Shown here piece by piece: positions 1 to 11,600 of a stretch of DNA of 64,000 nt. The position numbers were made by a program, and so were the translations under genes. The number at the start of each line of letters is the position of its first letter. The first letter of the stretch is position 1. The notes under the pieces are model-generated. The model was not told the origin of the DNA and did not search any database. It worked only from the letters and a program-made list of their open reading frames with translations. Location: positions 10,602,001 to 10,666,000 of the forward strand of contig NC_065905.1 in NCBI RefSeq assembly GCF_905147045.1. The letters run 5' to 3'. This stretch comes from Nymphalis io. Taxonomy: Eukaryota; Arthropoda; Insecta; Lepidoptera; Nymphalidae.

Positions 1-163
1 CAATATTATATAATAATCAATATCACATAGGTATACATTTCTTAAATAAATAAATAGCAATCGCAGGTATATATTAAAAGATCTCTTAGACTATTAATAT
101 TAGAAGTCATTTCTGGAATAGAAAGAATAGTACAGCAAAATGTTATTAAAGAACAATTCTTAC

Positions 164-986
164 CATTATGTAAATCTTTATGCTTCTTTAAATCAGAGGG
201 TTTTTGAAATGATTTCTCACACTGGTCACACTTGTGTGGTCTGTTAATTTATTAACTTGGTTATTAAAAAAATTTATAAATAATAACAATTTACTATTAA
301 AAAACAAACCCAATACTATACCTATAGTCCAAATGTTTAGCAAATAGATGTTGTTGCAAACGCCAGAGAGCTTCAAAAGACATAGAACATTGCGGGCACT
401 TCCAGACCCGTGCAAGAGGCTTATGTGTTAGGCTGTGCTTCATAAGATGCTGCTTTGTCGCAAACTTCTGATTCGGGCACTTTTCTATAAAATTTAACAG
501 AAAGGAATTGATTGTTGGCTTGTAATATTATTATTTATTATTAATGATGATGATGATAGAGGGTTGAAATGGTTTGCATATTAATAACAAAAACACCATA
601 CCACAAATCCATAGATTATCCTTGGAATGTACTCTTAAATGTCCATAGTACTTTTTTGCATTATCAAATCTCTTCTGACATATTTCACAGTGTAAAGTCG
701 TAGGACCATTTAAATCAGGCTCCTCTAAAGGACCATCAGAAGATAAAAATTGTGCAAGAACGTCGTCCGCAGCCAAAAGAGCACTTTGCGAAGGAAGTTC
801 GTTTTGAAAGTCATAATCGCATTCTGTGACTTTCTTATTAAACACTAAATCCGATGTTTCTGAATCAACGAACTGTAAAGTACAAAATTGTAAAATATAA
901 GTTTAACCCATATATCGATTAGCTAAAAATAAAGAGTATGTGCTTAAACCTACTGGTAGACTGAAGAATGACATGTTAGACTCCAT
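164..986 (-). CDS. C2H2 zinc-finger protein, N-terminal part (cut by window edge)
   Basis: Spliced model on the minus strand: exons 954-986, 602-872, 322-484 and 164-240, with GT/AG borders and continuous frame; the last donor (G|GTAAGAAT) sends the gene past the left edge. The start is ATG at 986. A short acidic N-terminus is followed by C2H2 fingers: one with HCEIC and GHLRVH, one split across an intron (WIC then EKCPNQKF, with HLMKHSLTH), one with KCPQC and HLFAKH, and one with KCDQC and LKKHKDLH. The second finger has 13 rather than 12 residues between its second Cys and the first His of the terminal HxxxH, so it may be non-canonical. Probably a nuclear DNA-binding regulator, but C2H2 proteins are too similar for a name from four fingers. 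It is divergent from Tango2. I am sure of the family, not of the orthologue. Confidence 0.8.
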
Positions 987-1800
987 TTTATTTTATTTCT
1001 AGTTTATTTTTAGGAGTCACAAACTTTTACAACTTTGATTGAACTTTTCAGTAACAATAAATAGCATTTCGTAAATCTGTTCAATACAACATACAAGGGA
1101 CTTTGACATTTCACAATAAATTGACAATTATCAGATGACAAAGTGTTGCCTTCGTATATTTTTAATATATTGTATTACATTACTTTGCCATTTACACACA
1201 AAAATTCGCCGAACCCCAATAATATGGCTGTAGCTTAAGAATAAAGAGATTAAAGTACATATGTTTAAAAATGTAAGATTTTGCTTGAGGCCTAGTCATG
1301 ACTAATGAATCAGTCAGTACTCAATAGTACAGCCTGACCATGATGATGAAATATCAAAAACAAATTTTGCTGATTTCTTTATTACTTAAAAAAAGAGAAT
1401 ATACGAATTAAAATTTTGTAGTTATATAAATAAAATCTACTATCCAAGGAACTATTTTATACTGTTTTTAAAACAAGTGCGTGCATATATACGATTATGT
1501 TTGTATGTACGCACTTGTTTTAAAAACGTAGCATTTATGAACAAAACATTTAAAACATGTAAGTAACAAAAATGTAAAACAGGTTCAAGTAATATAGAAA
1601 AAGCTGTACTTTGTACTTCTGTAGTATATTTCAAATTCAAATAGTTACTTGTTATTTGATTTTGTTAAGATAACACCAAACGATAAGATATCGGTAACCT
1701 TATATTTATAATATTGTATTTTCTAGTTTAAAATTATTACATTATCTATTGAAGTCAGTGTTGTGTCAAAATAATAAGACTCAATATTTGAATTTCAGAG
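987..1800. promoter_or_regulatory. Divergent intergenic region, zinc-finger gene / Tango2
   Basis: About 0.8 kb between two divergent start codons, so it should hold both promoters and 5' UTRs. An intron-acceptor-like tract (tttgaatttcag) ends two bases before the Tango2 ATG, suggesting a 5' UTR intron. It contains the hairpin at 1464-1527. No TATA box was assigned. Confidence 0.5.
1464..1527. repeat. 24-bp inverted repeat (hairpin)
   Basis: Left arm starts GTTTTTAAAACAAGTGCGTG; the right arm is its reverse complement with one mismatch. Arms are 24 bp with a 16-nt loop. It lies in the divergent spacer. It could be an intergenic stem-loop RNA or the remnant of a terminal-inverted-repeat element. 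Confidence 0.75.
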
Positions 1801-3704
1801 ATGTGTATTTTGTTTGTTTATAATGGCGCCAATGAAATCGAAAGTGATTTTAGTCTTATCCTTATATCCAATAGAGATGAGTTTTATGAACGACCTGCTC
1901 AATGTATGGCTCCCTGGAGTGAAGACCAGTGCGTGTATGGAGGTATACACTATAGTCATATAAATTTTTATCAAAATTACTTTAACTATGCAAAGAAATT
2001 ATCACTATTTAGTTTTAAATGATCATGGCCGATTGAATTACATAATATGTATTGGATTTTTTAATAACACCTTATAAAAATGTTACAGGCTTGAAATGAC
2101 ACTAATTCGTATTTAAGATTTTAATCATTTTTTAAATATTACTATTTAAAAAGCATATATATTTTAAATAAAACCTTAACTCATCATTCATTTTCATAAC
2201 TTGGTAATGCCATTTCAAAATTTAAAATTGATTCGTCTTTATTTATTTACACTACAATACAGGTCTAATGGTAAATTTATTACCATTATCACAATAAAAT
2301 AATTATAATGGTTACCTTTTCTGTAGGCAGAGATTTAGAAACTGGTTGTGAGAAAGGAACATGGCTGGCTGTTAGCTCCAAATATAAAAAAATTGGTTTG
2401 CTTTTAAATTTGCCAGGAGTAAAAAAAGAAAATGCAAAAAGTAGGTATACAGTTCTCATGCTTTGTTCAATTATATTATATACATATTATATCTATTTAA
2501 AAAAAATGTTTTTCAGGTAGAGGCACTGTAGTAGCTAATTATGTAAAAACTGATTTAAAAATATCAGAGTATATTGAATCAATTAAAAATTATACCAGCA
2601 ATTGTAATGAATTTAATTTTGTATCTATTGAATTAGGGTGGGTATATTTAATATTTTAAAAGATTATTCCACATTATAATGTACAAGTACATTGTATCCT
2701 TTATTGGAGAACATTAATAAATAAATGATATATAATTAATTTCGTATCTTATCATAACAGCCTCTGAATGTCTTACTGCCACTCCCTTTTTGAGGAGAAG
2801 ATTTTGGAGCTTATTCCACCACACTACTCCAATCCGGTTTGGTGGAATACACATGTGGCACAATTTCAGTGAAATTAGACACATGCAGGTTTCCTCACTA
2901 TGTTTTCTTTCACCGTAAAGCACATGCTTTATATTATAATTCATTACGTGATGAATTATAATCTAATTGTTTATGGATGTTATTTATATCACTAATTTAA
3001 GATTTTATCAATGAAGTATTTAAGCTAAAATATAAACTAAACCACATTTTTATTTGTTTCAGAGATTCATTACCAGAGGTAAAAACATATACCAATGCAA
3101 CAGATGAAATTGTTCACTGGTCGGACACATATTTAGGATTTGGCAATAGTCTCCCTGATAAACCTTTAAAGAAGGTGCAAAATGGCATAAAACTATTAAA
3201 AAAAATATGCACTAAATTAAATAAGATTAACAATAAAACTGAGTTATTGGCTGAATTAATTGGTTTATTAAAAAATCAAGATAGGTTAGTTGTTAAAAAC
3301 AAATATTTTAAAATATTATTATATTCTGCTCATCAACTTTCTCAAATTATTATAATACAACTTTTTTTTAGAAATTTACCCGATCCTCAGTTAGAAGAAA
3401 GACAACCAAATATTTTTAAAGAACTAAGTTCAATTTTTGTTAATATCCCAAAAGCCAAATATGGAACAAGGTAAAAATACATAGACTAATTTAATTTTTT
3501 ATTAATTTGTAATAAAATTAAGAAGATAACTCATTAAAATTATTTGAACTTACTAATGAGCTATAATTAACTTTTTTCAGAGCCCATACTATTGTTCTTG
3601 TGACTAAATCAGGACAAGTTGAATTAATTGAACTAAGTTTGAAATCTCCCATTAATATAGAAAATCCTCAATGGGAGAGAAATGAGTTTCAATTTAATAT
3701 TTAA
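1801..3704 (+). CDS. Tango2: Transport and Golgi organization 2 homolog (Tango2)
   Basis: Six exons: 1801-1942, 2327-2440, 2517-2637, 3063-3284, 3372-3470, 3581-3704; 822 nt, 273 aa, all GT/AG. The protein opens MCILFVYNG and carries the NRDE-family signature SNRDEFYERP, then a GTWLAVSS segment typical of TANGO2. The length matches the family (about 270-280 aa). TANGO2 proteins occur at mitochondria and in the secretory pathway, and have been linked to Golgi organization, lipid metabolism and heme handling; the exact biochemistry is debated. Intron 3 holds a truncated SINE. The gene is convergent with Slimp, with only 133 bp between stop codons. The start is the first ATG in frame and fits the conserved N-terminus. 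Confidence 0.93.
2756..2965 (-). mobile_element. Truncated family A SINE in Tango2 intron 3
   Basis: Matches the non-tRNA body of family A in reverse orientation ('aacagcctctgaatgtc', 'gcttattccaccac', 'acatgcaggtttcctcac'). The tRNA-like head is missing, which fits a 5'-truncated insertion. Confidence 0.8.
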
Positions 3705-3799
3705 TGCTTATAAATATTGTTAAAATAATGGAATTATAAAAACTGTTGATTAATTTATAAATCATGAAATGATTAAACATTTATAATTAACAAGGACCT

Positions 3800-3805
3800 T
3801 TTATT
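3800..3805 (-). terminator. Probable poly(A) signal of Slimp
   Basis: AATAAA on the minus strand, 33 nt after the Slimp stop codon and inside the 133-bp gap to convergent Tango2. Confidence 0.5.
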
Positions 3806-3837
3806 TAAGAATAATATTCTGCTGTATTAATGGTACA

Positions 3838-5187
3838 CTAATTTTCAATACCGAACTGTTTGGGAAGAACAAATTCATCATCTTGCTCTAAAACACAAGC
3901 TAATAATTTCGGTACATTTAATATTGAGCCAGATAAGATATGGGGGAACTTGCTTTGTTTTTCTTCAGTATATGTGAACATAAGTCTTTTGCTAATAAAG
4001 TCACCACTCAGAGAAATATTACCGACTTCCATATATTTTTTCTGAGAGCTAGAATACATTTCTATTACTAAACGTAATGACTCCCATGCATTCAATTTTG
4101 TTGCAGCAACAAAACTTAACCTGTAGTGGTAGTTAAGTGGAGTATATAATTTTTTTATTAAATCAATAACATTATTAAGCATTTCATTAAGTTCTGTTTC
4201 ATTCCTTGTAGCATTGAATAATTGAATGACAGAACTCTGGCTTACATGATATAAGTTGTCCTCATCGGTCGGTGAAGGTATGTATTGTCTACCCATACTA
4301 AAATATGTTAATGGCAACACTTTAGCATACAGGACATTTTTTGCATGATATGCAAAGAAGGAATATAGAGAACCACCTCCGGTCAAGTGCAGGCGGCTAT
4401 CAATATTGACTTTATTGTCCTCATTGTGGTGCAATATGAAAGTAGAATCAGAATTTGTGTGATCTTCACCGCAGCCTTCTATTATTAAGCTCTTAGAAAA
4501 GTCTGGATTGGAGAACTGGGTGTAATTGTTTTCTTTCAAAACTTTGCTGAAGTAAAATTTAGCTCCCAATTCAAATAATGCTGCATCACCTTTGAGATAA
4601 TAGTTTTCATTTTTTGTAAAATGTATTAAATTTCTATCTTTACCAATTTTAAGATGATCTTTGTCATTGACAGGTTTCAAGCCATGTTCAAATATAATTT
4701 TGTTATCTATGTCAGGTGTTAAATTATGCAATATATTAGGCAGTTTTAATGCTTCTATCATAGCTGCCTCCTCTGCCGACCATAGTGGTTCTTTTAATTT
4801 CCTTATATTTTCTTTTAACAAATGCACTTGTATTTTTAATTTATCAACATGGTCTCCCTCCTGTTTACATTTCAGCAATTCTTCCAATTCTTTAGATACT
4901 TCTTGCTTTCTGCTATCATATCCCATTTTTCTTGTTTTCAACTCTTCGTACACAGACCAAAGGTTCTCAAGTTTTAATAAATCAAATTGCATTTTACGTT
5001 TTTCTATATCAGCTTGGATTATATCTTTTTCTTTCAAACGGTCATTAAAATCTATATAAGGTGTAACATAAACGAAACTATCAGTTGCCTTTGGACCATT
5101 AATAAACAATGCAGAACATCTCTTTGATGTTATTTTAAAGTCACATACTTTATTGTTAAGAATTTTTGTATATAATCTATGTAACAT
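3838..5187 (-). CDS. Slimp: Seryl-tRNA synthetase-like mitochondrial protein Slimp
   Basis: Single exon, 449 aa from ATG 5187. The frame is open from a GTG at 5196, but the first usable AUG is 5187. The N-terminus MLHRLYTKILNNK is basic and hydroxyl-poor, like a mitochondrial presequence. Residues about 50-130 form a charged helical coiled coil, as in the seryl-tRNA synthetase tRNA-binding arm. A class II synthetase-like core follows (FHHNE-like turns, HLTGGGSLYSFFAYH, SMGRQYIP). Slimp is a catalytically inactive SerRS paralogue in insects that pairs with mitochondrial SerRS and affects mitochondrial translation and cell-cycle control. The start codon lies inside the end of Znf593, with an 11-nt overlap and no intergenic space, so it may be the second cistron of a shared mRNA. 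Confidence 0.87.
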   Translation of the reverse strand: MLHRLYTKILNNKVCDFKITSKRCSALFINGPKATDSFVYVTPYIDFNDRLKEKDIIQADIEKRKMQFDLLKLENLWSVYEELKTRKMGYDSRKQEVSKELEELLKCKQEGDHVDKLKIQVHLLKENIRKLKEPLWSAEEAAMIEALKLPNILHNLTPDIDNKIIFEHGLKPVNDKDHLKIGKDRNLIHFTKNENYYLKGDAALFELGAKFYFSKVLKENNYTQFSNPDFSKSLIIEGCGEDHTNSDSTFILHHNEDNKVNIDSRLHLTGGGSLYSFFAYHAKNVLYAKVLPLTYFSMGRQYIPSPTDEDNLYHVSQSSVIQLFNATRNETELNEMLNNVIDLIKKLYTPLNYHYRLSFVAATKLNAWESLRLVIEMYSSSQKKYMEVGNISLSGDFISKRLMFTYTEEKQSKFPHILSGSILNVPKLLACVLEQDDEFVLPKQFGIEN

Positions 5188-5693
5188 TTTCTTCACTTTT
5201 TTTCTTTTTATTTGGGCTTTCTTCTAAAGCCTCTTCGGTAATATCTGTGTTTTTTGAATTTTGGGTGACAATTTTTCTCTTGCTCGGTAGTTTAAAATTA
5301 CCGTGACCAGCAGCTCGTTCAGAATCTTCTATGCTATATGGTTCGAGTTCTAATGCTTTTAATCTTCTTTTATGAACTTTTGTTTTGAAATGTTCCAATA
5401 GAGCATGATTATCTATGAAGTAACGCGCGCAATGAAGACAATAATGTTGAGCGGCGCCCGGACGATCAAGATCTACTTCTTGATTGAGTAACTTCTCAGC
5501 ATTATCTATACAACAAGTAAAAAACGATTTTGTAATAACCTACAAAAGATAGCCATGTGGCGATTTCAAAATTATACAAACCTTCCTGTAGATCTACATC
5601 AATTTCATCAAGGTCCTTTTTCCTGTTCCTTACTCTCCAGCGTTTTTTCAGATGAGTATCACCCACATGATACTTTTTACGCTTGTATGGCAT
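5177..5693 (-). CDS. Znf593: Zinc finger protein 593 homolog (Bud20-like)
   Basis: Two exons, 5582-5693 and 5177-5505; 441 nt, 146 aa. The start MPYKRKKYHVGDTHLKK and the run KDLDEIDVDLQE are typical of insect ZNF593. The single C2H2 finger is YCLHCARYFIDNHALLEHF..KVHKRR, followed by the conserved LEPYS..DSERAAGHG. The basic Lys/Ser-rich tail suits nuclear/nucleolar location. The family acts in late 60S pre-ribosome assembly and export (yeast Bud20). The stop codon TAG at 5177-5179 falls 8 nt after the AUG of Slimp in another frame. Chc lies upstream on the same strand, separated by nearly 3 kb. Confidence 0.93.
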
Positions 5694-8632
5694 ATTATAT
5701 TTACTTCAAGTTTCAGACGTTTACAGTCTTATTGACAGTATAGACAAAATGACAAGTGAATGTGCTGTAAGTGTTAACAGTATAATTAAGCAATGTTTTT
5801 TTTAAAACTTAATACGTATCTTTTACACCCTTGTAAATGTAAAAGTTGAGCTTAATTTAAAATTACAATGCAGTGATACATACATGGGAAAAAACACGAT
5901 ACAACAACAACGGTTTTTATTTGTTTACAGAGCAAATAAGCTTTAAGGTGAATAATATATTAAATGGAATGACCATTTTGTATATTATTCACCTTATAAT
6001 ATAAAAAATTTTTGGATTACTTTGTAATAAATAAAACATATGACTAATTGTGTAATATTTTCAGTTTGTTTGATTTGTGTACAAAAATTCGTAAGTAAAT
6101 AGCACGACTAAATATTTTCTGACTTTCAAATCTCTCTTTAAGTATTATAACCTTTACCATGACATGAGGTGTTAATAGGAAAAGCCAAAAAAAATTACAG
6201 TTAGTATTTTGCTTCCAGGCCTCATCCGGGAAGATGTTACTTTTATATTTTTACAAAATCTTAACTTGTGCCTCTTCATTTTTATACTAAAAATTCTTTA
6301 AACTTTTGCCACTCAAGAGTCAAGCGCGAAATAAATCATTTAAAAAATATATTTTGTTTTTAATTATAATTAATCAATTCTTTAATACATTGGGTTAACC
6401 CAGAAAACATTCTTTGCATAATTTTTATTTATCTAGAGTGATGACATATATGGATGTTTTGTTTTGGTTTTTGGGATTTTATATAAGAAATTAATGTAAG
6501 CCTTAACTTACAATAAAAAACTAGTTAATTTATTCATATTATATAATCTTACTATAATCCAATTCAGGGAAATCGTATCATACACGAATAAATACAATAC
6601 TAATAATGTATTAATTAAACCATTTATATCTGTCTTATATTGTTAATATTTTCTCTATTAAGAAAAATAAACATTACTTTTATTAATTTAATGACAGGGA
6701 ATGATTCTGATGATAAAATTTATAATCAATGTTTCTACGACACTCGCGATTATAGCGTTACAATATAACATTATCGGGAGTTATTTAACATGCTGTTAAC
6801 ATTCGAAGATAACATTAAAAAATAATATTATATATTTAATCTCGATTAAATATTAATGATAGACATAAAATAACAATGGCTCAAGACGACCGCTGGTTTA
6901 TAACTATAATTAATAACCTTAAGTATTATCTAGTGAAGGCATACAAAGGTGTGATATATGACGCAACGCAAGCAGCACGCGTGACAGATACAAACTCGCA
7001 CACGCTCGCAAACATAATATTAATCCGAAATAATAAAATAAAAATAACATCGTAACCGCTACATCTCTCTAAACTAAACCTAATCATACCTATTGTTCAC
7101 TTATTACCGTAATATTTTTCAAGTTATACATCATGTTTTTTTATTTACTGTGACTGCCCGATTGTTAACATTATTTATTTTGAAAGCATTATATACACAT
7201 AACAATAATCATTAAGAGACGAACATTTCAATTTTTGTACATTAAATAATATGGATTTAGCTTTTGCGTGACAAACATTTGAATACAGCTTAATATTAAG
7301 TCGAATATTTACTCTCCTAATAACTTTATTACCGAAATTCATTAAGCCATTTCTATTGAATATATGTTTAACAATATTAAATCACGATTTAAACAAACTA
7401 TCGAATAACAGCTATATGAAACCAACTTTTCCTTTAATAATTTCGAATATTTTTCTGTTTCTTTTTTTTTAATAATTTAAATAGCTAAATAGCTACGTTT
7501 CTGACGACGTCGTGTAAATAACCACTATGTACATAAACATTTGTTATTATTCACCTATGCACCTAGTGGCACATCTAAGCTCAGACGAATCTATAATTTG
7601 GTTATAGCTGCTTGAAAAACAGTTGCAAAACACAAATTTTCCCTACATATTCTGTATTCTTAATTCATATACACTCCTTACATCAATTAATTATTAGACA
7701 TTTATCGTAATCAAAGTTTGCTTTTTTAAGTAACAGCTGGGGGTCGTTCAATATGTGTACGATGCCTTTGATATTACTGTAGTATGTCAGTATGAGCTAT
7801 ACTATTGAAGAGAATTAAATAAATTTGCTATAGAGAGATTCAATCACGTAATGCATCCGTCATGTTTGTTGCAGTCATATTAAAAGGTACTAAGATTTAA
7901 TAATAAGTGATCGAATCCCAATGAACAAGAGTAAATATTTTCAAGTAACTCTTTATGGTGAATAATACATTATTTGTTTGAGAAGTATATAAATTTGAAT
8001 ACGATTTTTGTACGGACCGATTCATTTCATAGTTCTAAATATCGGTCTAAACGTCTGGACTACAGGTCTCTGGGCATTTCCGATAACTTGAATACTTATA
8101 AAGGATAAAAAAACTCAATTAGGCCATGCCGCTTACGAAAGTAAACCCGTTTTGTAGAAAATCTAAATTATTTCATAAGTTCCATCTCATTTTATATTTA
8201 AAATGAGTTACAATCGAAAATGCTTAGAGAATGTTGTTTCGTAAAATCAAATAAATTATCAACGACATACCGACGACCACACACCATTTAATACTGGATA
8301 TCTACAAAAAAATGTAAATATATATTTTACTACGCGTTTTTTTCCATTTGAAGCTTATAAAAGCTAGTATTATAACAGCTGTTCCGGTTAAACATTTCAC
8401 CAGCCAATCGGGATAGAGCAAGTCTTTTGAAACGAAAATAGCTTCGCAGAATTTCAGAGTATAATAACATATTAAGTATATTCTCTTTTTCTAAAATGGA
8501 TTAAATCATTCCACATTGCCATAAGATTGTCGAAGGTACAGAGTTCGGCGTCAGCGTGTCGCGGTCCCCGGTGTCGGCTCGTGCGGGCGCTCAGAGGCGC
8601 GCGTACGCTCCCCAGGAGGGGGCGGCGGTGCC
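5694..8632. other. AT-rich spacer / probable Chc 3' UTR
   Basis: Nearly 3 kb without a supportable coding region, between the Chc stop codon (8633) and the Znf593 start (5693). It probably holds the Chc 3' UTR and the Znf593 promoter. A strong hairpin lies at 5945-5995. No SINE or LINE copy was recognised, in contrast to the Chc introns, which suggests selection against insertion or a transcribed UTR. Confidence 0.45.
5945..5995. repeat. 51-nt near-perfect hairpin
   Basis: Outer arms AAGGTGAATAATATA (5945-5959) and its exact reverse complement (5981-5995). Inner arms AAATGG (5962-5967) and CCATTT (5973-5978) leave a 5-nt loop. About 21 paired bases in all. Confidence 0.8.
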
Positions 8633-11600
8633 CTACATGCCGTAGCCGTGGTAGGGCGCGGGCGACGGGGCCTGCGCCGCGTACGCGTACGGCGACGCCT
8701 GCGCGGGCACGCCCGGGTATGGCATAGACGGACCTGGCAATGGCAAATGGCAAGCAAATATAGGACACATTACTAATTACATTATCCAGATGGCTCAGGT
8801 ATGAATGGAAAAATCTGTACAAGTAGTCAGTGCAAAACAAATTAGTTCGAAATTCATTGTGTAATTCTTAAATAAACTACATTTCGCAATAGTGATGAAG
8901 TCATCTTACTAAAGCTGCTTAATTTGTTTCTTAAAATATTTATTTCTTAGAAATACAAAAATATTGCAGAATATTTCTTACCAGCCGTAAGCATAAGTTG
9001 AGGTTCCATGATCATGGCAGGCTTGGCTTCTTGCTCAGCGCTCTCTGTACTACGTTTGGCGTCTGCTTCTTCTAACTTTTCTACTTTTGTCGTTAGCTCG
9101 CGTACCGTCTAAAACATGGTTTATTTATTGAAAAAGTTTAAATGTAAAGTTTACAAAAAAGGCAAATATAAATATTTCATTATTATATTTAAATATTACC
9201 TGAATAAGGTATGGCATGGCAAAGTCCATGATATTGTGCCTCCACGCAAGTTCGATAACAACATCAGGTTTCAGGAGGTCATAGCACTAGAATAAAGGTA
9301 AAATATATATAATTAAAAATACCACTTGCATCAATTTAATTTCTTTCTCCAGGCTCTTGCGTCCGTAATTTTTTGTATAGCATTATATGTTGTGTTCTTA
9401 TTATTAATGGAAAGAATTGTAAATAATATTTAAAAACATCACTACTACAATAAAATGTTGGTTTTACCTGATAAAGGCAAGCCGAGAAGCACTCAAAGTT
9501 ATTTCTTTCCAAGAACCAGTCAAGCAGTTCCTCCGCCACTTCCGGCTGGCGAGATTCAGACGCGTACTCCATAGCGTCCGCGTATAAAGCATCCTTCTTG
9601 CACAATTCCACACTCTGCTTCCACCGGTTATTGCCTGTTAACAGAGTTGCAACTTGAAAAGTTTATTATAAAATAATTATAATGGTTTGTGGTTTTAATA
9701 ATACGAGACATTATCATATCTTAATAATATATATTATTATTAAGATATGGTAAAATATATTATTCCTATTACCTTTGTATAAGTAAGCAGCAATTCGTCT
9801 AAATTCGGTCAGTTCGTGTTTCTCTAGTTGTTGCGCCAGCGCAATGGTGTCGAAATTGTCGAAAGCATCTATCGATGTTCGCAGACCCTGGAAAAGTATT
9901 TCAATTTATATTTTCCACAATTACTTTAAGCAATGCTGTATGCCAGTATCCAAAACTTCGAAACGACATTTCTATTGTTGGTTTGTTTTCAAGTCTTTTT
10001 TTTTATTTGTGTTAGGGCCACACTCAAGCAAACATTGCACTGTAGACATGGGCACTGTAAGATCTGGATGACAGCAATATATAAAGTTTTTCTATTTGGC
10101 ACTAGTGAATGGGTGGTAACTGGTACTCTGGTCTGGCTAAAACTTTACCAACGGTGTTTTAACAATTCGTATACATACTTGATAATCTTCTTCATCAATG
10201 AGCAAGGAGTTGAGAGCTTCGTTGACGGCCTTGTTGTTGAGACTTTGGACAGATCTCAGGTAGGCTTTAACGAGCTGCAAGTGTCCGGCCTTAGTGAAGA
10301 ACGCCACGGCACGCGTGTGGTCCATGCGCGGCGCCAGCACGAGCAGAAGGTCGTTCAGCAAAAGGGGCTTATAGTCGAGATAGAACTGAATCGCTTTGTA
10401 GTAGAGCTCCATGTTGGCAACCTGTGGATGTTTTAAGAATATTAACAAATAGACAAATAATAGGTAAACATAAGTAAATATTTACTCTAAAGTCGTAATA
10501 AAAATACCTTAGTAATGATGTCTTTGAAGTGGCCCTCACGCCAAGCCTCAGTAGGGTGCTGCATCATAGTAAGCGCCGCGTTATCGTATTCCTCGTACTT
10601 GTCGTATAGGAACACAAGTTCGGACCACAGGTGCGCTTGCTCTGCTGCACGTAGAACCTAGAAAATATATTATGTAAAATATTAACAAACATTATTCATT
10701 TTTAACTTCGTAATATATAAAGCTATCTTAACTTGTGTTTTATTTTATACCTTCGGAATGTTGACTCGTGACCAGAACAGCTCCAAATGTTCGCGCATCT
10801 TGCCAGGCTTGAACTTTGAATAGAGGATGGCGAGTTCCGTGAACATTCCCATGTGGGCTCTTTCCAAACCTAACGCTGCTTCCAGCAAGCTGATCAGTTC
10901 ATCGAAGTGGCCTCGATCCTGTAAGAATGAAATGGAATATTTAGAGTAAGTTAAATATAATATACAGAAATGAATTTTATTTATATTCTTTTTATTTTAT
11001 TTACTTGATGTAAATTTTTTTTCGTAACGTCACATCACTGCAGTTAAAACTTCTATGTAATGCGCTAGATGAGTCATGTATGTCACCTGGTAGTAGTTGA
11101 TGAGGTCCTCGAGCTCGTCTGCGTGTACGACGATGTGCAGGCCGCACATCTGCGCCAGTCGGTACTCGCCCGCGTCCACGCACGCGAAGCACACCTCCTT
11201 CCACGTGCGCGTCGAGTTCGCTTTGCGAGCGCTGTCCACCGCACCTACGACACGGATAATTGAATTAACGACTTCAAATATAAACACGACAACAACAGAA
11301 TACAATTTTATATAATGAAAACATATTACTTTTAAGGGTTTCCTTAAACGCAACATCTGTAGTTTAGTATTCACAATAAAGTACAGGGGCCAACAATTAC
11401 CTTGGAATTCCTTAAGATGCACCAATGTAATAGCTAAACGAGCAAAGTTGCTGACGTTATTGTAAAGCAACTTAGCCGCATTGTACATTTTATCATCGAA
11501 GCAACGATCGCCGATCTTTTGAATGTCAGCGTGGTTCGGCCCCGAAATGAATTCCTCGAGATCAGCCAGACGTCCGGTGCGAGCGTACGCGTAGATTAGT

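Noticed and set aside
5188..5196. Slimp start at the GTG at 5196
   Set aside because: GTG is not a plausible start for an insect nuclear gene; ATG at 5187 follows three codons later in frame.
10005..10140. Possible family C scrap in a Chc intron ('gaatgggtggtaactggtac')
   Set aside because: Match too short and scattered to call.
9933..10436. 167-aa plus-strand open frame
   Set aside because: It is the antisense shadow of Chc coding exon 23 plus intron; no homology.
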